Shown here piece by piece: positions 23,179-36,358 of a stretch of DNA of 64,000 nt (position 1 is the stretch's first letter; every line of letters starts with the position of its first letter). The DNA lies in NCBI GenBank assembly GCA_025667525.1, contig CM046881.1:27291580-27355579 (forward strand), read 5' to 3'. A program made the position numbers and the translations under genes. Under the pieces are notes generated by a model. It searched no databases. It was not told the DNA's origin and was given only the letters and a program-made list of their open reading frames with translations. This stretch comes from Glebionis coronaria. Taxonomy: Eukaryota > Streptophyta > Magnoliopsida > Asterales > Asteraceae.

Positions 23179-24715
23179 TGATAGGTGTGAAAACACCCAT
23201 CCTTTTACCACTTATTTCTTACTAAAACAAGACCAAAACGCGTATTTAATATCACTTGTTTGGAATTATGCGTGGTTTTTGTGTTTATTGTGTTTTCAGA
23301 GTCAACCGGATGAATATTGAAGAAAACATGGGATTGCACGGGATTTATCGAAGAAAAAGACTCAAGACGAAGTCTATTGTCCAAGAGATGCAAAAAAGAT
23401 TTGAAGTCAATGGGCCTATTTGAGAATTTATCGAAGAAAAGGACCAAAGATGGAAGATTTACATATGTCGAAGAAACTCAAGTCTATTAAACGAAGAAAT
23501 TAAAAGACGAGTTGAATTTAATCGCCGACAAATCCCGAATCAGAATCGAAAACGTCAACTTTTCTGAAAAGACAAGAAGACAAGAAGAAAGGGAGAAAGC
23601 CCACTCACCAACCAAACACTTGGCCTATAAAAGAAATCACCCTCACACTTTTGGGACTAGTTTTTCATTTTCCAGTTTCTTCTTTTCTTTCGTAGGAAGC
23701 CAACACCATTAAGGTGTTGGTGATTTTTCATTTTGTTGAATCCTTCATCTTGTAAGCTTTTAATCTTTTTCCTTTGATTGTTTAAACCTTAATCATCAAT
23801 ATAATCTTTCCATTTCATCTTGTTCTTTGATTCAAAGTTTTAAAGTTCTTGTTTGGTTGATTTTGATCTTCAAAAGTTAGTGGGTTTTGTGTTTTTATGA
23901 TTGGGATTTGTTGTTTATGGTTAGTAAATGATTAGTGATTAGTTTGGTTTAAATCTTTTGGTTAGATTTGGCTTGTTTGGACCAAAGATCGTCTTCCCCT
24001 GTTTTTGGTTTCTGTTTACTGTTCTTCGTCCCGGTATTCCGAATCAAGCACGGATCAGTGTCCTTTATCCGGAACATTTTATATATTCCGGACCAGTTTC
24101 CTTAATTCGGAATATATTTTTATTCCGAGTAAGCCCATTATTCCAGATAGCCTTTTATTCCGAATAAGCCCATTATTCCAAATAGCCATTTCTTCCGAAT
24201 AACCTTTTATTCCGAGTAGCCATTTATTCCGGATAGGATCATTATTCCGAGTAGCTTAATTATTCCGAGTAGTCAATTATTCCGAATAGCAAATTTATTC
24301 CGGATAGGATTATTATTCCGAGTAGCCTAATTATTCCGGGTAGCTCCATTATTCCGGATAGCCATTTTATTCCGCATAAGCTTTTTATTCCTCATAGCAC
24401 ATTTATTCCGAATAGCTTATTTATTCCACATGGAGCTTTTAGTATGATTTATTCCGGATCAAGCCACATTCCAAATCAAGCATTTTTAAGGTTATTTACT
24501 GTTACTGTTTTATTTAATTTGTATTCAAGTTTTACTTTTATTAATTAATTGCTTCTAGTTTACTTTTAATTACCTTACGCATTTACCTTCTTAGTAACAT
24601 AGAAAACCAAACCCACTATTTGTCACCAAGAACAAATCATTCCACTTTGAGCTGTGAATCAATTCAAGAAGATTCCGAGAATTAAATCTTGAACCCAATG
24701 AAAAACAAAGTATCA
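23179..24715 (+). repeat. 3' LTR of the Athila-like element (+)
   Basis: Repeats 13824-15356 with few substitutions and small indels. TATA box at 23626-23632. It ends AGTATCA, followed by the GTCTA duplication. Confidence 0.95.
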
Positions 24716-24720
24716 GTCTA
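24716..24720. repeat. Target-site duplication, right copy (GTCTA)
   Basis: This is the exact partner of 13819-13823. It shows that 13823 and 24721 were adjacent before insertion. Confidence 0.9.
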
Positions 24721-25357
24721 GGTAAGGTTTGGTGTCGGCCATATTTAACCCCCTTCTTTCTTCTTTGTTTCATTTCAAGTTTAATCAGCCCAATCTTTAT
24801 TTCCTTTGTAAATGAAGTTTTAAACTTCACATTTTGGCCACAAAAACTTTCCAAAGGTGTTATAAGCACTTGTTTTGTAATTCCATGATATTTGAAGGGC
24901 CATTCTTGACATGTCTTCATACTTCAAGGTCTTCACTTGTATTCTTGACTTTATGGAGGACAAAAAGTGACAAGTCTTTAATTTGGAGGGACCAATCTTA
25001 CCAATTCTTCAAAGTTGAGGGTCCTTTTTGTAAATTGGACAAACTTTACGGACCAAACTTGTAATTATGAATATACAAGGGTATAAAGTGTCAATTCTTC
25101 AATGATGAAGGACCCTTCTTGTACATTCTTCAATTCTTCAAGGACTTTTCTTGGAAAATCAATACTTGGGTCCGGTTCATTGTGCGACTTCGTTTCCCTG
25201 TTCGTTTTTGCTTGTTTCTTGTGATATTTTGTCATTTTCTCAATATCCGTACCTAAAATACACATTGAACAAACACAAGCATAGCACTTTTGATGATATA
25301 TTTACCAATTTAAGTCTGTTTTGGACGATGAGACTATGTATAAAAGCAGTCTCATCA
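24721..25357 (-). repeat. Start of the 3' LTR of the minus-strand element
   Basis: Only 25027-25357 matches the other LTR (35641-35976), at about 95% by eye with one 5-base indel. On the minus strand it begins TGATGAGACT directly after the polypurine tract. The part 24721-25026 has no counterpart in the other LTR. Confidence 0.8.
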
Positions 25358-25370
25358 CTCCCCCATACTA
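25358..25370 (-). other. Polypurine tract of the minus-strand element
   Basis: On the minus strand AGTATGGGGGAG directly precedes the LTR start TGATGAG. Related GTATGGGGG motifs recur at about 26710-26720 and 26775-26790, as in element 2. Confidence 0.75.
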
Positions 25371-27155
25371 AACCATTGTCGTGCCCTCACACAATGCTAG
25401 AATAAAGTATCTTAGCACATCCAAAATTCATTTTTATGGACTTTTATTGAAACGTAAAGTTGCTACACTACTACTACTTGCTACTACTTGTGTTTTAGAC
25501 ATAATATATGATTTTTATCGCAAAATGGGACGTTTAGGTTCATAGAACAAGAACACGTGAATGCTTCGTTAGAAATAATTTCGTCATCCATGATTTTCAC
25601 CCAATTCCATGCCAAGCGTGTAACGAGATCATTGTCATTATAAGTTAGTAATGCTAACACTACTCATATGCCCTAATCACGTACTTAGACTCCCATAATC
25701 CTAAGTGGTATCTCTTATATTTTATTTTTGTCTTGAATGTTCACGAGGATACATTTTTGACTTATGTGATAATAGAGATTAAGGTCAAAAAATAGAGTCA
25801 TAACGGTGTAACCAAAACCACCAAATTAATAACCTCCCCTAATAGACAACGTTTTCAAAAAATTAAGTCAACAAGTGAGATTCGATAAACACGGTTTCAT
25901 AACGGTTTTGAACATGAGACTTGTTACCAAGATTTTTATACGCCGCCTAACGGATGGGCCTTATTATCATAGGTTTACCTCCACCTTTTGGGCTTCGGTC
26001 TTGCCTTGCCTTTTATTTAACCTCGCCTTGAGGTGTTTATTATGGCCAAAGACACATATCCTAAACGTAAAACGTAATTTTGGATCTTTAAAGCTTCAAA
26101 GATTAAGGATTTCACTTTCAATTTTCACATAGATTTTTCGGCCTTGTGAGCTTCAAATTTTTTTTTGCTTGATTTAGGTGAGGGAGCACTTAAAATTATT
26201 ATTGGGTGAAGCTTTCGATTATTCGGGGTGCCAGTACTTCAAAACCGTGACGCTGGCGATTCTCAAATTTCTTCCCAATTTAATTACGTGGAAGCTACTA
26301 GAAAAGACTAGAAACCAACAATCAAGATTAAACCGCTAAGTCAATATTTATTAGCAAAATTTATATACAAGCGAAGGGAGAATAAGCAAACAATTAGAAC
26401 ACATGAGTATTTGAAAGAATACGAGTACTCTACGTTTAGCATAGTAACTTATAATTAACTCTATCATTTCTCGTCCTCATTTAAGAGACTTAGCCTAAAG
26501 AGTTAAGGAATCGAAGCTAAGTGCTCAACACGCACGGTCGAGTCAAAAATTACTCTTATTCTCGCCATCGGAAAATCTACATTTGTGTCTTAAACACTTA
26601 TGAAAACATGATAATTTTTTTTTAAAATTTGGCCATTTTTAGCCTTAGTTTGCAACAAAACGATAACAAAAAGATAAATTTTGGAAAGCTTGAAGGTTTA
26701 GCAAGGTCGAGTATGTATTCACCCCCCATACTAAAGTTAAACATTGTCCTCAATGTTTCGAGTCTAAGGGTAAAATACCCCCATACTAGAGACGAAATCG
26801 AATGCCTGATCTACATGGAAAAGGTGGAACCATTAAATCTATAGCCATTTATGAAGTGTGCTAAAGACCTAAGGTTAGAACAATAAAGGATATGTCATTT
26901 GGATATCGAGAAATTCTTCCAAGCAAACGATCGAGGCTCGAGTAAAACGAACACGAGAGGCTCCAATCATGAAGATGATTATCTAAAAACCACAATTCAC
27001 AAACAACCACGAAACAAAGGTTGGAAGGGCACAAATCCCCTCACATTAGCTACATTAGAAAGCGATAATATGTACATGGATAAGCATGAGAATTCCCCCA
27101 CGAGGCACCTTGTTTTTGATTACCGAGTCATGAGCTAGACTCGATCCCCTCAATA
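25371..27155 (-). other. 3' noncoding region of the minus-strand element
   Basis: No gene is visible. Segments near 25681-25740 and 26460-26560 match, in reverse orientation, parts of 21247-23178, which supports common ancestry of the two elements. Confidence 0.65.
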
Positions 27156-28290
27156 CTAATTATCATTGGGGAAGGTGACTTGGTCGAGGTCGTCCAAAGA
27201 AGGGACTTCCCCACGAAAGTACTTCTTCAACCTATGACCATTCACCTTAAAGTTAGGACCATCATTTTGAGCTAGCTCGATGGTCCCATATGGAAATACT
27301 TGGGTGATGGTGAAAGGTCCGGACCAACGGGATTTCAACTTTCCGGTAAATATTTTCAATCTTGAGTTAAAAAGCAACACTTAATCCCCAACGTTAAAAA
27401 CCAGGTTTTTAATTTTTGAATCATGAAACTTTTTAGTCTTTTCTTTGTAAATCAATGAATTTTTATAAGCAATGTCTCTTAATTCATCTAATTCATTCAA
27501 TTGCATTTTCTGGTGTTTCCCCGCGGTCTCCAAGTCATCATTACAATGCTTTAGGGCCCAATAAGCTTTGTGTTCGAGTTCAATTGGCAAGTGACAATTC
27601 TTCCCATACACAAGCATGTAAGGAGTGCACCTAATGGGCGTCTTATGAGCGGTACGAAAGTCCCATACAACATCATCTAACTTATCCGACCAAGATTGTC
27701 GGTTTCTTCTATCGACCTCTCTAAAATCCTTTTCAAAGCTCGGTTTGAAACCTCGACTTGCCCACTCGTTTGTGGGTGATAAGCCGTAGAAAGCCGACGT
27801 GTATCCCCATATTTCTTTAAAACTTTCTCAAATTGGTCATTGCAAAAATAGGTTCCACGATCACTTATGATAGCACGAGGGGTTCCAAACCGAGAGAATA
27901 ATTGCTTCAAAAACTTGACTACCACACGAGCATCGTTCGTGGGCAAAGCCTTAGCTTCCACCCACTTGGATAGGTAGTCAACGGAGACAAGGATGTACTT
28001 ATTACCACGAGATGATGGGAACGGCCCCACAAAATCAATGCCCCACACGTCAAAGATCTTACACACTTGAATGATGTTTTGTGGCATTTCATCGTTTTGT
28101 GAGGCTTTGCCTTGACGTTGGCATGCGTCACATGACTTGATAAGTGCATGCGCATCTCGGTAAATAGTAGGCCAAAAGAAGCCGACATCGAAAAATTTCT
28201 TTGCCGTGAGTTAGCACCGTGGTGACCACCCGCGGGTCCCTCGTGAAAAGCTCTAAGGATGTTAGTAGCTTCGGTGCCAAATAAACAACG
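27156..28290 (-). pseudogene. Integrase of the minus-strand Athila-like element
   Basis: Pieces in several frames: the zinc domain (about 28100-28290; [10 protein letters not shown], then [12 protein letters not shown] Cys), the core (27677-28087; [27 protein letters not shown], giving Asp, Asp, Glu), and the C-terminal domain (27156-27617; [31 protein letters not shown]). Frames change between pieces, so it is inactive. Confidence 0.85.
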
Positions 28291-29761
28291 TCGAATGATT
28301 TGATCCGCACATGTTCGAAATAGATAAGGGTTGTCCCAAAGGTAGAACTTGACGTCACAAAAGAATTTTTGTTTTTGTTGTGTCGTCATACCCTTAACGA
28401 TGAAGTTCCCCGCATGGTAATTTACGATGTTCGCAAACCATGGGGTAGAAGAGTTCTCCTTAGAATTCACTACACCAAGTGTCCCGAGAGGAAATGTTTC
28501 GGTGACTTCCTTATTCTCGTAAACACTTTGGTGAGGATCTTCCAATCGAGAGAGGTGATCGGTCGCAAGATTCTCGGCTCCTTTTTTGTCAAGTATTGTG
28601 ACATCAAATTCTTGTAGGAGGAGAATCCAACGAAGCAACCTAGGCTTAGCATCTTGTTTAGCCAAGAGGTACTTGATTGCCGAATGATCCGTATACACTA
28701 TGCTTTTGGTTAAGACGAGATAAGGTCGGAATTTCTCAAATGCATAAACCACGACAAGGAATTCCTTTTCCGTTGTGGTGTACTTAAGTTGAGCCTCGGT
28801 CACGTCTTGCTAGCATAGTGAATAGGCAAGAAGTGTTTAGCATGACGTTGCCCCAAAACGGCCCCAATAGCGTAATCACTTGCATCACACATAAGCTCAA
28901 AAGGGAGGTTCCAATTGGGAGCAACAAGAATAGGAGCTTTGGTAAGTTACCTTTTAAGGATTTCAAAGGCTCGTACACAATCTTCGTTAAAGACAAAAGG
29001 AGCATCTTTTTCGAGAAGGTGAGTAATGGGCCGAGATATCTTTGAAATATCCTTGATGAATTGTCGATAAAAGCCCGCGTGGCTTAGGAAACTCCTAATT
29101 CCCTTGACGGTTTTGGGATGAGCTAATTTGGCGATGACGTCCATCTTAGCTTTGTCTACCTCAATCCCCGCTTTCGAAACCTTGTGCCCTAAGACGATTC
29201 CTTCTTTACACATAAAATGACATTTTCCCAGTTGAGCACAAGGTTGGTTTCCTCACAACGTTTCAACATTTGTTTAAAATTTCCTAAACACGAAGTGAAC
29301 GAATCACCAAACACGGAAAAGTCATCCATAAAGACTTCCATCGTCTTCTCGATCATGTCATGAAAAATAGCCATCATACACCGTTGAAAAGTTCCAGGTG
29401 CATTACAAAGTCCGAATGGCATTCTACGATAGGCAAACGTTCCATATGGACACGTAAACGTAGTTTTTTCTTGATCACGAGGATCGATCGGGATTTGGAA
29501 GTAACCGGAAAAACCATCTAAGAAGCAATAGAAATTGTTTCCCGCAAGACGCTCAAACATTTGGTCCATGAAGGGCAAGGGAAAATGGTCTTTTCGAGTG
29601 GCGTCATTTAACTTACGATAGTCATTACACACCCTCCATCCGGTCACGAGTCGTGTTGGAGTTAACTCGTTGTCATCGTTTGGCACAACTGTCATTCCTC
29701 CCTTTTTAGGGACACAATGGATTGAGCTCACCCAAGGGCTATCAGAAATAGGGTAAATCAT
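28291..29761 (-). pseudogene. RT and RNase H of the minus-strand Athila-like element
   Basis: RT lies at 28947-29761 in two frames (MIYPISDSPWVSSIHC, DYRKLNDATRKDHFPLP, FLDGFSGYFQIPI, MDDFSVFGDSF). RNase H lies at about 28300-28940 ([36 protein letters not shown]). The DD of the RT active site is kept but the reading frame is lost three times. Confidence 0.87.
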
Positions 29762-32700
29762 TCCCGCGTCAAGTAGTTTTACAACTTCCTTTTTGATGAC
29801 ATCGTGAATTTTGGGGTTTACCCTTCTTTGACATTGTATTGCGGGTTTGTAGTCTTCCTACATTAAGATTTTGTGTGTACAAAATTTTGGGTCGATTCCC
29901 TTAATGTCGGATAATTTCCACGCAATTGCCCCTTTTTGGTCCTTCAAGACATTGATAAGTGCGGTTTTTTCATCATCCAAAAGATCTTTCGCAATAATAA
30001 CCGGCAACTTATCGTCTCCTTCCAAGAATATGTTTCAACATGTGGAGGAAGATCTTTCAATTCGAGGGTTGGTGGTTCCTCGATTAAAGATTTGGGTTCA
30101 ATACTCATAACCTCCACCGGCGGAGGAAATGGAAAATCATTTAGAAAATCCTTGATAATCGAGAAGTCCTCATCTTCATCGAGGTCTTCGTTACAAGTTC
30201 GAGGAACGTTAAATTCTTCCAACGTAAAACCACCTCCTTCAAAGGGAGTGAAAGATGGTGTCGAATTATTAAGAATAGGATCGAGCATAGTGGGATTGCC
30301 ACTATTTTCTTCATCAACAAAACCTAAAAATTCTTGTGTAAATTCTTCGTAAACGACATCGATCATATCAATATGGTTTAAAGTCTTGATAGAATAAACG
30401 TGAGAAAGTTTGGAGTTTTGCGTTGCGTTTATAACAAGTTCCTCGTCGTTGAAACATAGAGTGATTTTCCTAGCATGCACATCAATAAGCGCTCTTGACG
30501 TATCTAAAATTGAACGACCTAAAATGAGAGGAACTTAAGGATCCGTGGGAATATCGGCTACGATAAAGTCTACCGGATAATAGAACTTTCCCACTTTCAC
30601 AAAAACGTCCTCGGCCAACCCACATGTGGGAATTGTAGAATGATCGGCCATTTCGATAGACATTCTTGAAGGAGTAAGATTAGGAAGATTGAGCGTCTTA
30701 AAGATTTCAAGAGGCATCAAATTAATACTAGCACCAAGATCGGCCAAGGCGTAGCATTCTTCCATATCTTGAATACCAACGAGAATTAAAAGTTTATCGG
30801 GATCACCGACTTTTTGAGGAATGCGGTTAAGAAAAACCGATGAACAACTAGACAATTTTTTCAATTTATCCTTGTTGTTTAACATACTCTTAAAGTTGGC
30901 GGCAAATCGAGGCATCATAATTAAAGCGTCGGCAAAACTTATGTTAAAATGCAAATCGCGAAACATCTTAATAAAAAGCTCGAACTGATAATTGTCTCGT
31001 TCTTGCATTTTTTCCTTACGAAGTCTTGATGTGTAAGGTAAGGGTGGTGTTGGGTGGGGCATAGGCATAGCCTTTGGAATCTTGGGTTCCAATGTTGGTA
31101 AAGGGTCGACCGTATGTGTGGTTTGAGCGGTACTTCGTGGGATTGTAATGTGCTCCTTTTCAACCACAACCTCGGGTTCTTCCTCAATTTCCTCCTCCGT
31201 AGGAGTAATTGGTTGAGGAGTCGCCTCCTTAAAGGTCTTTCCACTACGTGTGGTAATCACTTTCATCTCTCCTTTTGGGTTTGACACGGTGTTACTAGGA
31301 AGACTACCCGAAGTAGAGGCTTTGTTTATCATGATAGCATCTAAAAGTCTATTATTCGTCTTTTGACGTTCTTGCCTATCTTGCTCTTTTTCGGCTTTTT
31401 GATTTTGCTCCCACTCAAGCAAGGTTTGTTCAATCTTATGTTGACCTTGTTCCATTTTTTGTTGGTTTTGTTGGAGCCAAACCACATTTCCTTCCATCTT
31501 GTTACTATTAGTTTCAAACTTAGTCCTTAGGTTAATCACATCATTTGCCATGTTTGTGTACCTATCGTCATTAGCCTTAAAATAGTTCAAAATATCACTT
31601 GGAATGTCTTTTGAAAATGAATTTGAAAGCCCTTGATTGTTTTGGAAATCACGATTTTAGTTTTGATTTTGCAATTGACCACTAGCCCCTTGATTCCCAT
31701 TGTTGTAATTGTTACCCTTGTATTTGTTCTTTTGATTTCCTTGGTAACCACCTTGATTGTTGCGATAATTGTTAGCATTTTGATTTAGTGGAAAACCCGG
31801 TGGAGTCATTTGATTAGTGCGGGTAACTTAACCGTTTTTGTTATAAGTTTCCGTGGCCGCGTAGGCACTCGAAGTGTTACCACCGGCGGTAATGCACTCG
31901 GAGAAATCATGACCTCCACCACAATAGACACCGACCGCTTTAGCCGTAGCGGGAGTGGGTTGTTCACCAACTTTAAATTCTATCAATAATCCCTTAAGCT
32001 TATCAAAAATCTTATTTTCAATATTAGCCTCTATTTGGCAAGCATCAATGGTTTGTGACAATGAAGGTGAAAACGAAGCCTTGCTAACACTCGGTGTGCT
32101 ACGAGGGCTATATACCTTAGACCTATTTTCAATGATCAACAACGCTTTCTCGACCGTTTTACCCAAAAAATTACCACCCGCGGCGGCATTAAGATAATCT
32201 CGTTCATGATCGTTCAATCCATTGTAAAACGTGTCGATTTGATGCAAGTCGGAAAAACCGTGATGAGGACATTCATGCAACAATTCCTTAAACCTATTCC
32301 AAGCCGTTGAAAACTCTCATTATGTTCTTGTGAAAATTTAGAAATCTCGTTTTTCAAGTGCGTAGTCTTAGAGGGCGGGAAAAATTGGTTCACGACCTTC
32401 GAAACGAGATCCTTCCACGTCAATATAGAATCGGGTGGCTCTTTCTCTAACCAAATTTTAGCGGGCCCTGCTAAGGAATACGGAAAAAGCATCATCTTAA
32501 TCGAGTCGTTCGAGACGTCCTTAAACTTGCAAGTTGCCATAAGATGATTGAAATGGCGAATGTGGTTATGAGGGTTGTCGTACCATGAAACTTGTTGTTT
32601 TGGATAATGGACAACAAACCCGTCTTAACCTCAAAATTCTCCGCAAGGATAGCGGGAATCACAATCGCTTCTCCATAACCCTCGGTGGGTGCTTGAAGTA

Positions 32701-32845
32701 ACTCCATCATACTACGATTAGCCATGGTGACTTCTTGTTGTACAATAGGTTCGTCAATAGGAGATTCTTCACTAGAAAGGTTTGGTGTTCCTTCCTTTCG
32801 GTTTCGACGTTTACGTGCACGTTTTGCTTGGTTACGAGTTTTCAT
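29762..32845 (-). pseudogene. Gag-protease of the minus-strand Athila-like element
   Basis: The gag ATG is likely at 32845 (MKTRNQAKRARKRR). The gag core (31828-32700; EKEPPDSILTWKDL, HECPHHGFSDLHQIDTFYNG) is in three frames. A Gln/Lys-rich coiled-coil region (31300-31590) and the protease (30535-30800; ALADLGASINLMPLEIF) follow. The linker before RT (29944-30480) is acidic. Domain order and motifs match element 2, without its poly-Asn tract. Confidence 0.83.
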
Positions 32846-32974
32846 AAACGTCACGTACAACGTGGGGGGTGAGCAAAGAAGATTCTTTTTGGGTGTTTTT
32901 ACTTTTTCACTTTTTTTGTGTTCATGATTGTTTTTAACTTTTTTTTGTATTTTTGTTGAATTACGTAGACACAA

Positions 32975-33563
32975 ATCTACAAATCTCCCCTCGAATCGAT
33001 TTCTCGATTAAAGGAGCCTCAAGGAATGAAAATGATCACGTTGAGTGAACGCCTTCGATGACTTTAGAACGTTGGTGGAACACCAAAACGTTCAAGAGGG
33101 TTTAATTTTTGAAACCAAGCAAATATATATGATACGTAGATAATACTTTGGTCGACAAACCCTCGATTAGCCCTTTTTCTCTTAACACACACAAGCAAGT
33201 GGGGGAAACGAGGCGGCGCTAAGCACTTAAGAGCCTTTTTCCCTTAGGTCGTGTAATACAACCGCCTTATACCCACCTTATAGTTTGTGTTAATTACAAT
33301 CAAGCTTCTCGAAAGTAATTATCTATTTTGCCTTTTTCTTTTGATTTAGATTTGAATACAATAATTGAGTGATGAAATCCCAATTAAGGTTGCGTTTTTA
33401 CGCTTTTGAAGTATTGTGAATTTATTGTGATACGTAATACAATATAGTAATAATATTCACAAAAAACGAAAACCGATAATACTTGTGCTTAGAGTTCTAA
33501 AACACACAAATACTATAATGGATAATATCAAAACAAAATTTGTTCAAATCTAAACACAACACG
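32975..33563 (-). other. Leader of the minus-strand element
   Basis: This is an A/T-rich untranslated stretch between primer site and gag, with no ORF or RNA gene that I can recognise. Confidence 0.6.
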
Positions 33564-33586
33564 CCTCCCCGACATCGGCGTCAAAA
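33564..33586 (-). other. Primer binding site of the minus-strand element
   Basis: On the minus strand TTTGACGCCGATGTCGGGG follows the LTR end. It resembles the Athila-type site TGGCGCCGTTGCCGGGG with a few mismatches. Confidence 0.7.
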
Positions 33587-35976
33587 TGATAATTGTATAA
33601 TTACACCCGTTTTGGAAAACGAGGTAAAAGCGATAAGCGTTAAACAAATGATTTAGGAAAATCAAGTGCTTATGACCCTTTGAGTGAGTTAGTTCTCAAG
33701 GAGGCTTAGTGTGTGTGTTAAACTTGATGTAATTTGAGATTAATATTAATGAGAAGAAAAAAATGAAAATGATGACGGTTACGATAAAGATTAAACTACG
33801 ACGAAAGCTAAAACGGAAAACGTAAAAACGCGACGATATTTAAAAATTACTCTAAAAATTCCTAGAAAATCACAATAAATTCCTAAAAATCATTAGAGTT
33901 TACCAAAAATCAAAACTTTTTTAAACCTTTTAATTAATTAAAAATTAAATTTTTAATGCTAATAAAAGCCCTAAAAATAAATTAAATTAATAAAAAGCCC
34001 AAAATAGGATTTTTCAATTTGTAAACCTCTAAAATAACTTAATTAAACTTAAAAGTATTTTTGCAAAATTTAAAACTAAATAAATCTATTTAAAATAATT
34101 AAAAGTTAAAATTAAATATTAAAATAATATTAAAAATTTAAAATTTATAAAAAAATCTAAAAACATGCATGCTAACTTATTTTAACTTAATAAAACCAGA
34201 AATGAAAGTGAAATGACCTAAATACCCCTATTGGGCCTCCAAATAGGCCAAAATAGTAAACAATCCACTAAATAGGCTTTTTTAGGCCCAATAAGATAAA
34301 TGTTCACCAAATAAGCCCAAAACTTCCAGATAAGCTTAAAATTTGATTTTAAACAAAAAACTCTAAAGGCCCAAAAGCTGAAAGTGAGCTTATCACAGCT
34401 TAATAAGCACTCAACTTATTCTTAATGGGCTTTTTGATACATTAAGCCATAAGCTAATGCAATAAGCTGAAATTTTACAAACATTCTTATTTTGAGATTA
34501 TAAAGCTGTTTGTAAAAAGAAATTTTGAAAAAGCTTAAGAAATAAGCCTGAAATAAGCAAAAGCTTTCTACATAAAACGACAAAATAGTCGTTTTCGAGT
34601 TCTATACCACTTCAAGAGCTGATTCAAGTTGCAAAAGGTTTGAAATGACTTAATTAAGCTTATTCAACAAAAAGATTTCAAATAAGCACAGTCAATAAGC
34701 TGGAAAAATGAATAAGCACTTGATAAAAAAGTCAACTAGTTCGTTTTCTAGTCAAACCCTAAAGTCAAAGGCCCAAAATCTCCAGATCAAGTAAATGGGT
34801 CAAATAGATTACAAAATCAAAGTTGTTGCACGTTTTAATAACCTGAAATGGCTTAATGATAAGCTGTTGACCAAATAACACTAACAGTGGCAAGCAGCAG
34901 TGGAAAAGTAGTTCCCACTGCTTGTGTACTGATTATGATTTTTAGAGAGTTTCACTTGGATTATTTGGACAATAAGGGCACCCCTACAACGAGTAGGATG
35001 TAGGGAGTCAAGAACAAGCAAGAAAACACACTTTCACCCAGCCAATTGATATATTTTAAGCAAACAATGCTCAAATATGCAAATAAGCTAGATCTGGTGG
35101 TTATAAGCTATGTTTAAGCAAGAATAAGTTAACCAAAGTCCACCAAATGCATACACAAGCAATAACAAACTTAATGAATCACATTTAAACTAGTTTAATG
35201 CAAATATTCCAAGATTTGAACTAGTGTAGGACCTATGTGATGTTTTTGATGTAATAGTGAACACAAATTTGACCTTTGCTGATGCACTTGACCAAGAAAT
35301 GAACTTCAAATCCTTAAATCCACTAATCAGGTTGCACAAACTTGGATTTTCCACTTCTAATCTTTAGTCCTAAGCCTTAGCTATGAATTGACTAAGTTTC
35401 AACTTTTGAAAACCTTTTTCAAGCTTGTTTTAAGCAAACATTCAAATTAAGTGTTTAAGTGCACAAGTTAAGCAAATTTCTACACAAGACCACACCAATA
35501 ACAGATACATTTACACCTAAAGCCCTAACACCTACTCAACTGCTAACAAAAACCACATATCATGCAGTCCCAAACACTGGTTAAGAACTTATAATAAGAT
35601 TTTATCAAAGCAGAATGTTTTTCAGACCTTATAACAAGATTTGTAAATTTGATAAACTTTAGGGACCAAACTTGTAATTATGAATATACAAGGGTATAAA
35701 GTGTCAATTCTTCAATGATTAAGGAACCTTCTTGTACATTCTTCAATTCTTCAAGGACTTTTCTTGGAAAATCAATACTTGGGTCCGGTTCATTGTACGG
35801 CTTCGTTTCCCGTGTTTGTTTTTGCTTGTTTCTTGTGATCTTTTGTCATTTTCTCAATATCTGTACCTAAAATACACATTGAACAAACACAAGCATATTA
35901 TAGCACTTTTGATGATATATTTACCAATTTAAGACCGTTTTGGACGATGAGACTATGTATAAAAGAAATCTCATCA
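33587..35976 (-). repeat. 5' LTR of the minus-strand element
   Basis: Bounded by the primer site at 33587 and by CTCATCA at 35976, 2,390 bases. Only 35641-35976 matches the 3' LTR. The middle (about 34200-34900) is rich in AATAAGC or GCTTATT words. No ORF of note. Confidence 0.7.
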
Positions 35977-36358
35977 TAAAATATATTTTTTCCTAGACCA
36001 TTTTTAGGCTATTTAAGCTTCGATTTCAAATTTTGGCGATGCGAAAAATTTTTCGACCAAAAAATTCAAATTTTCGGACCAAAATTCAAATTTTTAGGCC
36101 AAAATTCAATTTTTTAGGTTTTATTTTTTCATTTTTCAAAATTTTCCCCTACTAGTTATTGGCTATTTCTAACTCGATTTCAAACTTTGGTGATTCATAA
36201 TTTTTCGGTTTACCGTTATATCAGACTGAGAAAAAATCGCATTCAGAATTTAAACCACAACCCAATCACACCATATATACTTAAGATCCGAACTCATTTC
36301 CTCAACTGAAACACCCATTATTGATTCTACATCAACGAATGGTGACTCTCACAACAGC
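35977..36358 (+). other. A/T-rich leader before the gag-like ORF
   Basis: It contains imperfect CAAATTTT/CCAAAATTC repeats (36000-36130) and a TATA-like ATATATAC near 36274-36281, about 60-80 bases before the first ATGs (36338, 36359). This could be the remnant of a 5' LTR, but no copy of the 56720-57107 LTR is visible here. Confidence 0.4.

Larger units (their letters stand above)
13824..24715 (+). mobile_element. Ty3/gypsy Athila-like LTR retrotransposon, both ends present
   Basis: The element is 10,892 bases with two LTRs (1,533 and 1,537 bases), an Asp-tRNA-like primer site, gag-protease, RT, RNase H, integrase, a long 3' noncoding region and a polypurine tract. A perfect 5-base duplication (GTCTA at 13819-13823 and 24716-24720) flanks it. 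Pol order (RT before integrase), the DLGASINLMP protease motif and MDDFSVYG in RT place it in the Athila/Tat side of gypsy. The LTRs look nearly identical by eye, suggesting fairly recent insertion, but pol has stops and frameshifts. Confidence 0.95.
24716..35976 (-). mobile_element. Second Athila-like gypsy element, minus strand, decayed
   Basis: Read on the minus strand: 5' LTR (33587-35976), primer site, gag-protease, RT, RNase H, integrase, 3' noncoding region, polypurine tract (25358-25370) and a 3' LTR starting at 25357 and running left. Its 3' LTR region received element 2 and continues at 12919-13823. The coding region changes frame at least ten times, so it is much older or more damaged than element 2. 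The two are relatives: their gag, pol and 3' noncoding regions align by eye in opposite orientation. Confidence 0.88.
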
